This document shows positions 63,818-64,000 of a stretch of DNA of 64,000 nt, piece after piece. The stretch lies in contig NC_135564.1 in the NCBI RefSeq assembly GCF_964340395.1, positions 13,432,512 through 13,496,511 on the forward strand, given 5' to 3'. The notes below the pieces were generated by a model. The model did no database searches, had not been told where the DNA came from, and worked only from the letters and a program-made list of their open reading frames with translations. The position numbers and the translations under genes are program-made. The DNA is from Glandiceps talaboti. Taxonomy: Eukaryota; Hemichordata; Enteropneusta; Spengelidae. Every line of letters begins with the position of its first letter. Within the stretch, counting starts at the first letter, position 1.

Positions 63818-63868
63818 ACATTTGCAGCAGCAGGATTCGTATAACATTTGCAGCAGCAGGATTCGTAT
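63818..63868. repeat. Exact 25-bp direct duplication
   Basis: ACATTTGCAGCAGCAGGATTCGTAT occurs at 63818-63842 and again at 63844-63868, one base apart. The copies are identical, so the duplication is recent. Confidence 0.95.
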
Positions 63869-64000
63869 GATAGTTTTTTAAAGAAAAATGCAATGTAAGC
63901 AATAATACGTGCCCCTGTGGTTTACAGTCATATGTCATCTACGGGTCGAGTTTATTAAATAAGTTTCTTTACTCGGAGAACACAAATAAAACCTCGATCA

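Overview
This is a AT-rich stretch of animal nuclear DNA with split genes, GT-AG introns, very many microsatellites and minisatellites, and one 100-base run of N (21401-21500) marking a scaffold join. The two identified genes, an Iroquois homeobox gene and a carbonic anhydrase-related protein VIII gene (CA8), are both bilaterian families. Sequence details, such as an Irx C-terminal region unlike the vertebrate ones and a CA8 that keeps a Thr where vertebrate CA8 has Ile, suggest an invertebrate. I cannot name the species or phylum from this window alone.

Layout. At the left edge, on the + strand, one internal Irx exon (396-1025) encodes the acidic stretch, the PKIWSLA motif and the WVDGVFH motif that lie C-terminal to the homeodomain. 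The homeodomain exon must lie to the left of the window. A short terminal exon is proposed at about 1585-1625. From there to about 42 kb I find no confirmed gene. This gap is a repeat-rich gene desert, a common setting for Irx genes. It holds pentanucleotide arrays (18.6-21.3 kb), long CT and TG tracts, mosaic tetranucleotide arrays, a 192-bp tandem repeat at 19.3 kb, a 60-bp repeat at 23.1 kb, a 30-bp repeat at 40.4 kb, and two weak candidate exons on the - strand (5.2 kb, netrin/TIMP-like; 17.0 kb, cysteine-rich).

From 42.0 kb to beyond the right edge the - strand carries the 3' two thirds of CA8 in six exons: 63368-63483, 48879-48974, 48531-48593, 46235-46286, 45685-45797 and 42186-42320. 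All junctions keep the reading frame and have GT-AG sites. The first zinc-binding His of catalytic carbonic anhydrases is Arg here (CRFHWG), so the product should be a non-catalytic CA-related protein. The first exons lie to the right of the window. The first intron seen is 14.4 kb long and holds only repeats and unrecognised sequence.

Most notable structures: (1) a degenerate tandem repeat next to and overlapping the 3' end and splice donor of the penultimate CA8 exon, so that decayed copies of the exon end and its donor follow the real one; (2) a 999-bp PIF/Harbinger-like element (43172-44170) with GGCC-starting inverted ends and a TTA target duplication in the last CA8 intron, containing a 33-bp-arm hairpin and coding-like fragments; (3) a roughly 45-bp minisatellite family present at three separate loci and in both orientations.
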